From contig CARUPR010000016.1 in the NCBI GenBank assembly GCA_949077035.1, forward strand, positions 1 through 7,354: DNA of 7,354 nt, written 5' to 3'. The notes beneath the pieces are model-generated. The model saw nothing but the letters and a program-made list of their open reading frames with translations. It made no database searches and was not told the origin of the DNA. Positions 1 through 4,383 of this stretch are shown here, in pieces. How positions within the stretch are numbered: the stretch's first letter is position 1; every line of letters starts with the position of its first letter. The stretch comes from an uncultured Eubacteriales bacterium (GTDB lineage Bacteria; Bacillota; Clostridia; Christensenellales; UBA1242). Both the position numbers and the translations under genes were made by a program.

Positions 1-54
1 AGCAAAGGACTGAAAATCCTTGTGTCGGTGGTTCGATTCCACCTTAGGGCACCA
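1..54 (+). tRNA. tRNA-Phe(GAA), 5' end outside the window
   Basis: This is the 3' part of a tRNA. It reads the end of the D stem, an anticodon stem aagga/tcctt with loop ctgaaaa (anticodon GAA, Phe), a short 5-nt variable region, a T arm ggtgg/ccacc with loop ttcgatt, the acceptor 3' strand ttagggc, discriminator A and an encoded CCA. About 22 nt of the 5' side are missing at the window edge. The short variable region rules out Leu, Ser and Tyr. It is the first of three clustered tRNA genes on the same strand. Confidence 0.93.
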
Positions 55-56
55 AT

Positions 57-118
57 GTGCATTTTGAATTATCGATATGCACTTCAGTGACCTTTGTGGA
101 AATTTTCATATCGTCACT
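57..118 (+). other. tRNA spacer with two short inverted repeats
   Basis: The spacer between tRNA-Phe and tRNA-Thr holds GTGCAT/ATGCAC (57-62 with 77-82) and AGTGAC/GTCACT (86-91 with 113-118). Neither is followed by a T run, so they are not terminators. They could fold in a polycistronic precursor and mark processing sites, but this is weak. Confidence 0.25.
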
Positions 119-120
119 AT

Positions 121-195
121 GCTGGTGTGGCTCAATGGTAGAGCAGCTGACTTGTAATCAGCAGGTTGAAGGTTCGATTCCTTTCACCAGCTCCA
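121..195 (+). tRNA. tRNA-Thr(UGU)
   Basis: This is a complete 75-nt tRNA. The acceptor gctggtg pairs with caccagc, followed by discriminator T and an encoded CCA. The anticodon stem gctga/tcagc has loop cttgtaa, giving anticodon TGT, which reads ACA (Thr). The T loop ttcgatt is standard. It lies between tRNA-Phe and tRNA-Tyr, and no promoter is visible directly upstream, so it is probably cotranscribed with tRNA-Phe. Confidence 0.96.
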
Positions 196-198
196 AAT

Positions 199-220
199 AA
201 AGCACCTTAATTGGTGCTTT
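199..220 (+). terminator. hairpin between tRNA-Thr and tRNA-Tyr (weak terminator or processing hairpin)
   Basis: AAAGCACC (199-206) pairs with GGTGCTTT (213-220) around a 6-nt loop. Only three Ts follow, within the stem itself, so termination would be inefficient. It may be an attenuating or processing hairpin inside the tRNA operon. Confidence 0.4.
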
Positions 221-228
221 AAATTTAT

Positions 229-313
229 GGGTAGGTTGCAGAGCGGCCAAATGCAACGGACTGTAAATCCGTCGTCTACGACTTCGATGGTTCGAATCCA
301 TCCCTGCCCACCA
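229..313 (+). tRNA. tRNA-Tyr(GUA)
   Basis: This is a complete 85-nt class II tRNA. The acceptor gggtagg pairs with cctgccc, with one T-G wobble, followed by A and an encoded CCA. The anticodon stem acgga/tccgt has loop ctgtaaa, giving anticodon GTA (Tyr). The long variable arm around 270-283 is as expected for bacterial tRNA-Tyr. It is the last gene of the cluster and is followed by a strong terminator. Confidence 0.96.
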
Positions 314-316
314 TCT

Positions 317-365
317 AAAACCTAAAACGAGCCACTAATTAAAGTGTTCGGTTTAGGTTTTTTTT
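317..365 (+). terminator. intrinsic terminator of the tRNA operon
   Basis: AAAACCTAAA (317-326) pairs with TTTAGGTTTT (352-361), with inner CGA/TCG and CACT/AGTG pairs, and leads into a run of eight Ts (358-365). It closes the tRNA-Phe/Thr/Tyr unit. A short open frame that starts inside this hairpin is not a gene. Confidence 0.85.
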
Positions 366-592
366 GCCTTTTTTGTTCTTCATTGTGCCATATAATGACA
401 CCATATCGCCGCTGTTACGCTTTTCGGGTATTATATCGGCTTTCTTGTTACGTTCTTATAGCCGTAAGGTATTTTTTTTTGCTAATTCAAGCAGTCTTTA
501 GTAAATCATTTAATAAAATACTTTTCGTTCTTCTTCCGTAAGTTCGGCAATGCTTGGTGTGCCATAAGTCCGTTTTTGCATATCTAATAATC
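366..592. other. intergenic stretch without an intact gene
   Basis: Between the tRNA terminator and the promoter of the DUF4180 gene I see no intact coding region. It contains a nine-T run (472-480) and, on the minus strand, a possible decayed coding end listed separately at 487-600. Confidence 0.5.
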
Positions 593-600
593 TTGACAAA
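487..600 (-). pseudogene. possible decayed 3' end of a coding sequence
   Basis: Read on the minus strand from about 600, one frame gives the protein-like string RLLDMQKRTYGTPSIAEL followed by TEEERKVFY, then a stop at 512-510. A shift in reading frame there continues as LLNDLLKTA and stops at 487-489. The charged, low-complexity-free composition looks more like real protein than the surrounding AT-rich frames. There is no ribosome binding site, and the 5' side runs into the DUF4180 promoter. I do not recognise the family. It may be a remnant left by an insertion next to the tRNA cluster, or chance. Confidence 0.25.
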
Positions 601-621
601 AGCGTCAATTTATTATATAAT
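593..621 (+). promoter_or_regulatory. sigma-A-type promoter of the DUF4180 gene
   Basis: TTGACA (593-598) and TATAAT (616-621) are both perfect consensus hexamers separated by 17 bp. The start codon of the downstream gene is at 649, giving a short leader of roughly 20 nt. Confidence 0.9.
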
Positions 622-648
622 ATCAAAAGTAAAAAAGGTAATATAAAA

Positions 649-1014
649 ATGCAAATAGAAAAAATAGTTAAAAACAATATAGAAATCGCTCATATTGTCG
701 CAAAAGAAATTGTTATCACTGATTTACAAAGTGCCATTGATTTAATGATGACTGTTAAATATGAAACGGGAATTAAAAATATAGCCATATCTAAAAATTT
801 GATTACTGATGAATTCTTTATATTGAGTAGCGGTCTTGCTGGCGAAATTTTGCAAAAATTTATAAATTATCAATTCCGCATTGCAATATACGGCGATTAT
901 ACAAAATATACAAGCAAACCATTAAAAGATTTTATTTATGAAAGCAATAATGGGCACGATATATTTTTTGTTGATAATATAGAAACAGCCATAAAATATT
1001 GGGCTGAAAAATAA
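649..1014 (+). CDS. DUF4180 domain-containing protein
   Basis: This is a 121-residue soluble protein with no signal peptide or membrane segment. It matches the DUF4180 family pattern, with DEFF at residues 54-57, the segment SSGLAGEILQKF at 60-71, AIYGDY at 79-84, SKPLKDFIYESNNG at about 89-102 and FFV near 106-108. The whole protein is about one domain long, so it appears complete. The biochemical function of this family is unknown to me. The start at 649 follows an A-rich Shine-Dalgarno sequence (AAAAAAGG ending at 638) at normal distance and a perfect promoter. It is a single-gene unit, with the tRNA terminator before it and a hairpin terminator after it. Confidence in the coding call and family is high; function is open. 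Confidence 0.92.
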   Translation: MQIEKIVKNNIEIAHIVAKEIVITDLQSAIDLMMTVKYETGIKNIAISKNLITDEFFILSSGLAGEILQKFINYQFRIAIYGDYTKYTSKPLKDFIYESNNGHDIFFVDNIETAIKYWAEK

Positions 1015-1050
1015 AATTCGTTTTAGGTTATCTATCACCGCTTCACCATC

Positions 1051-1090
1051 AATCGCTATAGACCTTTAAAATAGGGGGATAGCGATTTTT
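1051..1090 (+). terminator. intrinsic terminator after the DUF4180 gene
   Basis: AATCGCTAT (1051-1059) pairs with ATAGCGATT (1079-1087), and Ts continue to 1090. The loop can form a small inner CCT/AGG helix. It lies 37 nt after the stop codon. Confidence 0.75.
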
Positions 1091-1230
1091 ATGTTTTAAA
1101 TTTTGCCAAAAAATACCTCAAAATTGTGAAATCCGTCGACCTCAAAAATGCTCATTTTCGGTTCAATTTGGTCTGTTTCGTGTCCACTTTTGTCCACTTT
1201 TTGGTAATAATGTGTCCATATAAAAATAAT
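1091..1230. other. intergenic stretch with a short direct repeat
   Basis: No gene is supported here. The segment around 1180-1200 contains GTCCACTTTT twice in tandem (GTGTCCAC, then TTTTGTCCAC), and GTGTCC recurs at about 1212. The purpose is unknown. No -35/-10 pair is convincing on the plus strand, although an isolated terminator follows. Confidence 0.4.
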
Positions 1231-1257
1231 AAGGAGGTATAAAACCTTCTTTTTTTT
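1231..1257 (+). terminator. isolated intrinsic terminator
   Basis: AAGGAGGT (1231-1238) pairs with ACCTTCTT (1244-1251), with one G-U pair, around a 5-nt loop, followed by a run of eight Ts (1250-1257). Only the plus-strand reading has a T tract. There is no gene directly upstream, so it probably blocks read-through towards the convergent sRNA-A. Confidence 0.75.
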
Positions 1258-1299
1258 AATTATTACAATTTATTAAATTATTAATAAAAATAAGAAAAT

Positions 1300-1368
1300 A
1301 AAAAAGACTTTGTCCATGTCTTTCAAACAAAGTCTTTAAATGGGAGAGCTGACTTTTTCCGCCAGCCT
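1300..1368 (-). ncRNA. putative small RNA sRNA-A (copy 1 of a three-member family)
   Basis: This is a predicted minus-strand transcript of about 69 nt with no open frame. Its own promoter lies at 1402-1374. The 5' hairpin is GAG, GCTGGC, a 7-nt loop, GTCAGC, one unpaired T, then CTC. A linker reading CTCTCCCATTT follows. The terminator is AAAGACTTTGT/ACAAAGTCTTT (11 bp, 1337-1327 with 1313-1303) and a T6 tract ending at 1300. Order, spacing and promoter are shared with the copies at 2282 and 2768, while stem bases differ in a pairing-preserving way. The linker holds CUCC, complementary to GGAG in ribosome binding sites, so a trans-acting translational repressor is plausible. The 5' end is estimated from the -10 element. 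I know no named family that it matches. Confidence 0.75.
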
Positions 1369-1373
1369 CTTAT

Positions 1374-1402
1374 AGTATAGTTTAAATAATATAATAAGTC
1401 AA
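1374..1402 (-). promoter_or_regulatory. promoter of sRNA-A
   Basis: On the minus strand, TTGACT (1402-1397) and TATACT (1379-1374) are separated by 17 bp. Start of transcription is expected near 1368. Confidence 0.85.
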
Positions 1403-1409
1403 CAAATTA

Positions 1410-1425
1410 TGTAAAATATTTTACA
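1410..1425 (-). promoter_or_regulatory. UP element or operator palindrome upstream of sRNA-A
   Basis: TGTAAAATATTTTACA is a perfect 16-bp palindrome starting 8 bp upstream of the -35 box. A one-mismatch version sits at exactly the same distance before sRNA-B (2394-2409), and a degenerate one before sRNA-C. Its position and A/T-tract pattern resemble an UP element that binds the RNA polymerase alpha subunit. A dedicated repressor or activator site is the alternative. Confidence 0.55.
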
Positions 1426-1442
1426 AAATTTTTAAATATTTT

Positions 1443-1515
1443 TAAAAAAGACAATGAACTGCTCCTAATCAATGCATTGTCTTTTCCGATAAGATGATTT
1501 TTGAAAAAACATCTT
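1443..1515 (-). ncRNA. putative small RNA sRNA-D (same architecture, different sequence)
   Basis: This is a predicted minus-strand RNA of about 72 nt driven by its own promoter at 1550-1522. The 5' hairpin is AAGATG plus a U-rich/A-rich stem closing with CATCTT. A 4-nt linker follows, then a terminator hairpin AAAAGACAATG/CATTGTCTTTT (11 perfect pairs, 1485-1475 with 1456-1446) with a T6 tract ending at 1444. The 18-nt loop of the second hairpin displays ATTAGGAGCAG, which resembles a ribosome binding site. It is complementary over 7 nt to the CUCCUAA linker of sRNA-B and sRNA-C. There is no open frame of note. On the plus strand the same hairpin lacks a proper T tract, so the minus-strand reading is preferred. 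Confidence 0.6.
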
Positions 1516-1521
1516 AAAAAT

Positions 1522-1550
1522 AATATATCACAAAAGTCGAATTTTATCAA
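1522..1550 (-). promoter_or_regulatory. promoter of sRNA-D
   Basis: On the minus strand, TTGATA (1550-1545) and TATATT (1527-1522) are separated by 17 bp. A one-mismatch Spo0A box (AGTCGAA at 1535-1541, plus strand) falls in the spacer, which is weak evidence for repression by Spo0A. Confidence 0.65.
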
Positions 1551-1598
1551 GCGAATTAATCAATTTTAAATAAATAATATACTAAAATGACAAAGCTA

Positions 1599-1629
1599 AA
1601 AAATCTCTCTAATAATTAGAGAGATTTTT
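1599..1629 (-). terminator. intrinsic terminator of the 126-residue minus-strand gene
   Basis: This is a perfect 14-bp stem, TTAGAGAGATTTTT with its complement AAAAATCTCTCTAA, around a 3-nt loop. T/A tracts lie on both sides, so it could act in both directions. It lies about 55 nt after the stop codon of the gene at 1685-2065. Confidence 0.85.
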
Positions 1630-1684
1630 AATTCATTAAAGCTAAAAGCATTTATTTAAAATCAAAATATATAATTTCAAATTA

Positions 1685-2065
1685 TTATAATTCGTTTTCA
1701 TTTTCCTCATCTTTTTTAGTATTATCATTTGTTTTAAATAAACTATCATAATATTCTCTTATAGTTATGTTTGCATCAGCCAAATTTCTAACCATTTGAT
1801 AAGGCAATCCTGCATAACAACCAGAAGAATAACGTTGATTTGTATGTTCTTCTGTATAAGGAGGGGTTATTCCATACTTGCCAATTTCCTTAAATTTTGA
1901 AGTATCAACTCCATATTTTTCTGCTATATCGCGTCCTTCTGTAAATCTTCCTGAATAGATAAAATCTAACAACATAGCATCTTGTAATTCATCTACTACT
2001 CCATTTTTTCCTAAATATTTATCGTCAAGTTTTATTACGATAATAGTTCCAAATGCACTTGCCAT
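1685..2065 (-). CDS. hypothetical protein, 126 residues, family not recognised
   Basis: I do not recognise this protein. It has an N-terminal hydrophobic strand (ASAFGTIIVIKLDD, residues 2-15), a middle region with the aromatic and glycine-rich segment RYSSGCYAGLPYQM (78-91), and an acidic, lysine-rich tail ending DEENENEL. No transmembrane helix, signal peptide or catalytic motif is evident. Coding status is well supported. A consensus AAAGGAG lies 7 nt before the ATG, a TTGAAA/TATAAT promoter with 17-bp spacing lies just upstream, and a strong terminator follows, so it is a complete single-gene unit. It stands alone among the minus-strand sRNA genes, with sRNA-D downstream and sRNA-B upstream. 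The small size and isolation suggest an accessory or mobile-element origin, but nothing proves it. Confidence 0.85.
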   Translation of the reverse strand: MASAFGTIIVIKLDDKYLGKNGVVDELQDAMLLDFIYSGRFTEGRDIAEKYGVDTSKFKEIGKYGITPPYTEEHTNQRYSSGCYAGLPYQMVRNLADANITIREYYDSLFKTNDNTKKDEENENEL

Positions 2066-2090
2066 TTCTTTACTCCTTTTGATTTTAAGT

Positions 2091-2119
2091 ATTATATCAT
2101 ATTAATTTTATATTTTCAA
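2091..2119 (-). promoter_or_regulatory. promoter of the 126-residue minus-strand gene
   Basis: On the minus strand, TTGAAA (2119-2114) and TATAAT (2096-2091) have 17-bp spacing. The Shine-Dalgarno AAAGGAG follows in a short leader. Confidence 0.88.
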
Positions 2120-2281
2120 TACCAAATAAAAAAAATTGAAATATTTTTAATCTCTTTTGATAGGTTATATTATATAAAACAAATTATGTATTTTTTCTTA
2201 ACATATTAAAATCATCACTATAATTTAAACTTTTTTAAGAATAAATAAAAGCACTCGCATTGTTGAATATCTCGTGTCTCT
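2120..2281. other. AT-rich intergenic stretch
   Basis: No gene, promoter pair or stable hairpin is supported between the promoter of the 126-residue gene and the terminator of sRNA-B. Confidence 0.4.
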
Positions 2282-2353
2282 AAAAAAAGACTTTGCCCAT
2301 GTCTTCAAGCAAAGTCTTATTTTAGGAGAACTGACTACTTTCTAGCCAGTCTC
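2282..2353 (-). ncRNA. putative small RNA sRNA-B (copy 2 of the family)
   Basis: This is a predicted minus-strand RNA of about 72 nt. The 5' hairpin is GAG, then ACTGGCTA with loop GAAAG and TAGTCAGT (8 pairs including one G-U), a single unpaired T, then CTC. Next comes the linker TTCTCCTAAAAT. The terminator hairpin is AAGACTTTGC/GCAAAGTCTT (10 pairs, 2318-2309 with 2296-2287) with a T7 tract ending at 2282. The terminator loop is almost identical to that of sRNA-A (TTGAAGACATGG against TTGAAAGACATGG). Its 11-nt linker UUCUCCUAAAA can pair with UUUUAGGAGGAA at the ribosome binding site of the gene at 5816, with one G-U pair. The promoter is a near-perfect consensus. Confidence 0.8.
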
Positions 2354-2357
2354 TATT

Positions 2358-2386
2358 ATTATATTTTAAATTGTATAATATGTCAA
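2358..2386 (-). promoter_or_regulatory. promoter of sRNA-B
   Basis: On the minus strand, TTGACA (2386-2381) and TATAAT (2363-2358) are both perfect hexamers, with a 17-bp spacer. The UP-like palindrome (one mismatch) at 2394-2409 lies 8 bp upstream of the -35 box, as in sRNA-A. Confidence 0.9.
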
Positions 2387-2409
2387 GAGATTTTATAAAA
2401 TATTTTACA

Positions 2410-2760
2410 AAATTCTTATCTTTTTTTAATAAAATGGATTATAAATAACATCTAAACAATAAATATTATTTAAATTAGGTGTTTCTGGGAGTATCTAATC
2501 AGAAACAATAATTTCTATTAAGTGAAGAAAAACAAAATTGCAAAACCTTTTGTTGGCAAATAAAAAAGTTGTTTGGATGCAAGCATATTTAACATGAACT
2601 GAGAAATATATGCAAGAAATTAAAAAGGTAAGGTATGCGACAATCAGTTTGGAAAGTTTAAGAGATGATAAAAAAGACATGATTTTCATTTGTAATTTCA
2701 TTATTATGGCATTATAAATTTGTCATTAAAAATTTGATAGTTTGTTTAGTAAGAAAGATA
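2410..2760. other. intergenic stretch with one hairpin and no supported gene
   Basis: TGTTTCTG (2480-2487) pairs with CAGAAACA (2500-2507) around a 12-nt loop that contains GGAGTATCTAAT. No T tract follows on either strand. The open frames here, including a 68-codon minus-strand one at 2701-2495 and a 35-codon plus-strand one at 2610-2717, lack a ribosome binding site and look like T-rich chance frames. It may be decayed coding DNA. Confidence 0.4.
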
Positions 2761-2767
2761 AAAAAAG

Positions 2768-2838
2768 AAAAAAGGCTTAGTTTAAAAGGATAAACAAAGC
2801 CTTAATTTAGGAGAACTGCTGTCTTTTAAAGCAGCCTC
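2768..2838 (-). ncRNA. putative small RNA sRNA-C (copy 3 of the family)
   Basis: This is a predicted minus-strand RNA of about 71 nt. The 5' hairpin is GAG, a G-U closing pair, CTGCT with a 9-nt loop and AGCAG, one unpaired T, then CTC. The linker is TTCTCCTAAATT. The terminator is AAGGCTT/AAGCCTT (2803-2797 with 2778-2772), extended by an inner GTTTA/TAAAC helix, with a T6 tract ending at 2768. Compared with copies A and B, the terminator stem has changed GA to GG and TC to CC together, and the 5' stem differs at several paired positions. That covariation is the best evidence that the structure is selected. It lies about 160 bp upstream of the divergent SDR promoter. Confidence 0.78.
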
Positions 2839-2842
2839 TTTT

Positions 2843-2872
2843 ATTATATATTAATGTAAGTATAAATGTCAA
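2843..2872 (-). promoter_or_regulatory. promoter of sRNA-C
   Basis: On the minus strand, TTGACA (2872-2867) and TATAAT (2848-2843) are both perfect hexamers, with an 18-bp spacer. An A/T-tract region upstream (about 2880-2900) keeps only part of the palindrome seen before copies A and B. Confidence 0.85.
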
Positions 2873-2996
2873 TAATTTTTTACAATATTTTTACAAAAAT
2901 ATTATTTTTTTTATTTTATAAAAAACTTTTCTGAAAAATTGTAAAATTATGTGGGAAAAAATTAATTATTGATTATAAAAAGTAGATAAAAAATAT

Positions 2997-3025
2997 TTGC
3001 ATTTCAAACAATAAAGTTGTAAAAT
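2997..3025 (+). promoter_or_regulatory. likely promoter of the SDR gene
   Basis: TTGCAT (2997-3002) and TAAAAT (3020-3025) have 17-bp spacing. The -35 is weak and the -10 good. The leader would be very short, with AAGGAG at 3034-3039 just before the ATG at 3045. Confidence 0.6.
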
Positions 3026-3044
3026 AAAACAATAAGGAGATAGG

Positions 3045-3782
3045 ATGATTAAAAAAACAGCACTTATTGTTGGTGCTTCTTCGGGTATTGGAAAAGAGAT
3101 AGTTAATGAATTTGCAAAGTCGGGTTATAATGTTGTTGCAACCTATAATAGTGGCGATTTTGTTGAGATTGAAAATATTTGCAAAAAAAATAATTCAAAT
3201 CTTTTTAATTATAATTTAAATGTTAAAAATGCCGATGATATGGCAAATTTGTTTAAATTTATTGAAAAAGAGGTAGATTTTCTTGATTGTGCGGTTTTTT
3301 GTCCGGGAGTTTCTTTGGATGAAAAGTTGCTGTTTGACTTTGATGTAAATGAAATAAATGAAATTATTGATGTAAACTTAAAAGGTGCTATATTCTTTGG
3401 AAGCGAAGCTATGAAGTATTTTTGCAAACGTCAACATGGCTCTATTATTTTTATATCTTCAATATACGGCATTTATGGTGGTGCTTGTGAGAGTGTTTAT
3501 TCGGCTTCAAAGGGTGGTGTAATAGCTCTTACCAAGGCAATGGCTTTAGAATGTGGAAGCTTTAATGTAAGAGTCAATTGTGTTGCGCCAGGTTTTATAC
3601 AAACAAAAATGACTGATAAATTTAATGAAGAGGAAAGAGAAAATATAAAATTGAATACTCCACTTAATAGGCTGGGCAGACCTGAGGATGTTGCAGGTGT
3701 GGTAGCTTTTCTTGCAAATGACAAGGCAGCTTTTATGACAGGTGAAATTATTGAGGTTGCTGGCGGTGCTTGCAAGTTTTAG
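3045..3782 (+). CDS. SDR-family oxidoreductase, FabG-like
   Basis: This 245-residue protein is a classical short-chain dehydrogenase/reductase of FabG length (about 245). The Rossmann cofactor motif GASSGIG is at residues 10-16. The catalytic tetrad is Asn111, Ser139, Tyr152 and Lys156 (YSASK), and the PG motif is at 182-183. The family predicts NAD(P)H-dependent reduction of a carbonyl in the cytosol. FabG itself reduces 3-oxoacyl-ACP in fatty acid synthesis. The usual NNAG motif is replaced by FCPG (85-88), and the C-terminus ends GGACKF, so the substrate may differ. It stands alone with its own promoter and terminator, not in a fab cluster, so I withhold the symbol fabG. The start is fixed by AAGGAG 5 nt upstream. 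Confidence 0.93.
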   Translation: MIKKTALIVGASSGIGKEIVNEFAKSGYNVVATYNSGDFVEIENICKKNNSNLFNYNLNVKNADDMANLFKFIEKEVDFLDCAVFCPGVSLDEKLLFDFDVNEINEIIDVNLKGAIFFGSEAMKYFCKRQHGSIIFISSIYGIYGGACESVYSASKGGVIALTKAMALECGSFNVRVNCVAPGFIQTKMTDKFNEEERENIKLNTPLNRLGRPEDVAGVVAFLANDKAAFMTGEIIEVAGGACKF

Positions 3783-3805
3783 GTTCTTATAAATTTAATT
3801 GATTT

Positions 3806-3836
3806 AAGAAAAGGATTTTTACCTTTTCTTTTTTTT
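3806..3836 (+). terminator. intrinsic terminator of the SDR gene
   Basis: AAGAAAAGG (3806-3814) pairs with CCTTTTCTT (3822-3830) around loop ATTTTTA, followed by Ts to 3836. Confidence 0.88.
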
Positions 3837-3843
3837 AAGAAAA

Positions 3844-3963
3844 GTAAGATAGGATGGAGAGCGTAAGTTCTTTCTTTAGGAATGTAAGATAGGAAGAAAC
3901 AATGTGAGTTCTATCTTTAGGAACGCAAGATAGGAACGAACAACGTGAGTTCTATCTTATTTC
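3844..3963. repeat. tandem repeat, about three units of 40 bp, each with an inverted repeat
   Basis: The units are 3844-3883 (40 bp), 3884-3924 (41 bp) and 3925-3963 (39 bp). Each begins GTAAGATAGGA or GCAAGATAGGA, has GTAAGTTC or GTGAGTTC in the middle, and ends TCTTTAGGAA or TCTTATTTC. AAGATAGGAAC can pair with GTTCTATCTT with one bulged G, within a unit or between neighbouring units, so alternative hairpins are possible. The units are contiguous with no unique spacers, so this is not a CRISPR array. It lies between the SDR terminator and the spoIIA operon. Confidence 0.85.
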
Positions 3964-4039
3964 CCTTTTTTCGGCTAAATCATCTATTTTTTGCAAAAAT
4001 TGATATGTTAATATAGGCTTAAAGAAGAAAAGTTGTAGG

Positions 4040-4046
4040 AAGGAGG
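4040..4046 (+). promoter_or_regulatory. strong ribosome binding site of spoIIAA
   Basis: AAGGAGG lies 5 nt before the ATG at 4052. No convincing promoter was found in 3964-4039. In Bacillus this operon is read by sigma-H, and I see no clear match to that consensus here. Confidence 0.8.
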
Positions 4047-4051
4047 AAAAA

Positions 4052-4360
4052 ATGCATATAAAAAATAAGGTTTATAATGGCACTATGTATGTTGTGCTTT
4101 GCGGCGAGTTGGATGAACACTCTGCAAGCCATACTAGGATTGTGCTTGATGATATATTTGCAGGAGGAGATTTTAATCAAATTATTATTGATTTATCTGA
4201 GCTTGAATTTATGGACAGCACAGGAATAGGGGTTTTGATTGGTAGATATAAAAAGATGAAAACAAGAAATATCCCAATTTTTATCTGTAATCCTTCAAAA
4301 CACGCAGAAAAAATATTTAAGATGACTGGGCTATATGAAATTATGCCTAAAATTGTCTAA
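4052..4360 (+). CDS. spoIIAA: anti-sigma-F factor antagonist SpoIIAA
   Basis: This is a 102-residue STAS-domain protein. Its role in the family is to bind and displace the anti-sigma factor SpoIIAB and so release sigma-F in the forespore. SpoIIAB inactivates it by phosphorylating a serine, and SpoIIE dephosphorylates it. The sequence shows the hallmark DSTGIGVLIGRY with Ser56 as the expected phosphosite, preceded by IIIDLSELEFM, and a C-terminal NPS..AEKIFKMTGL segment typical of STAS proteins. It is a little shorter than the Bacillus protein (117). It is the first gene of spoIIAA-spoIIAB-sigF, 23 bp upstream of spoIIAB. The gene order makes the SpoIIAA call firm against the general-stress paralogue RsbV. 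Confidence 0.96.
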   Translation: MHIKNKVYNGTMYVVLCGELDEHSASHTRIVLDDIFAGGDFNQIIIDLSELEFMDSTGIGVLIGRYKKMKTRNIPIFICNPSKHAEKIFKMTGLYEIMPKIV

Positions 4361-4383
4361 TTGAAAAGGTAAAGGAGTTATGT

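Noticed and set aside
344..541. 65-codon plus-strand open frame
   Set aside because: It begins inside the tRNA operon terminator, has no ribosome binding site, and its composition reflects T-rich DNA.
1446..1485. Plus-strand terminator reading of the sRNA-D hairpin
   Set aside because: After the stem the plus strand continues CCGAT with no T tract beyond the stem; the minus strand has T6, so it is the terminator strand.
2495..2701. 68-codon minus-strand open frame rich in hydrophobic residues
   Set aside because: No ribosome binding site before the ATG, no good -35 box, and the hydrophobicity is what AT-rich DNA gives by chance.
2610..2717. 35-codon plus-strand frame beginning MQEIKKVRYATISLESL
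   Set aside because: The upstream sequence has only a weak GAG, no promoter is evident, and it ends in a hydrophobic AT-rich tail; too little to call a gene.
3497..3775. Minus-strand open frames inside the SDR gene (also 3209-3427)
   Set aside because: They are antisense shadows of a gene with a complete family motif set.
3844..3963. CRISPR array
   Set aside because: The repeat units are adjacent and diverged, with no unique spacers, and no cas genes are present.
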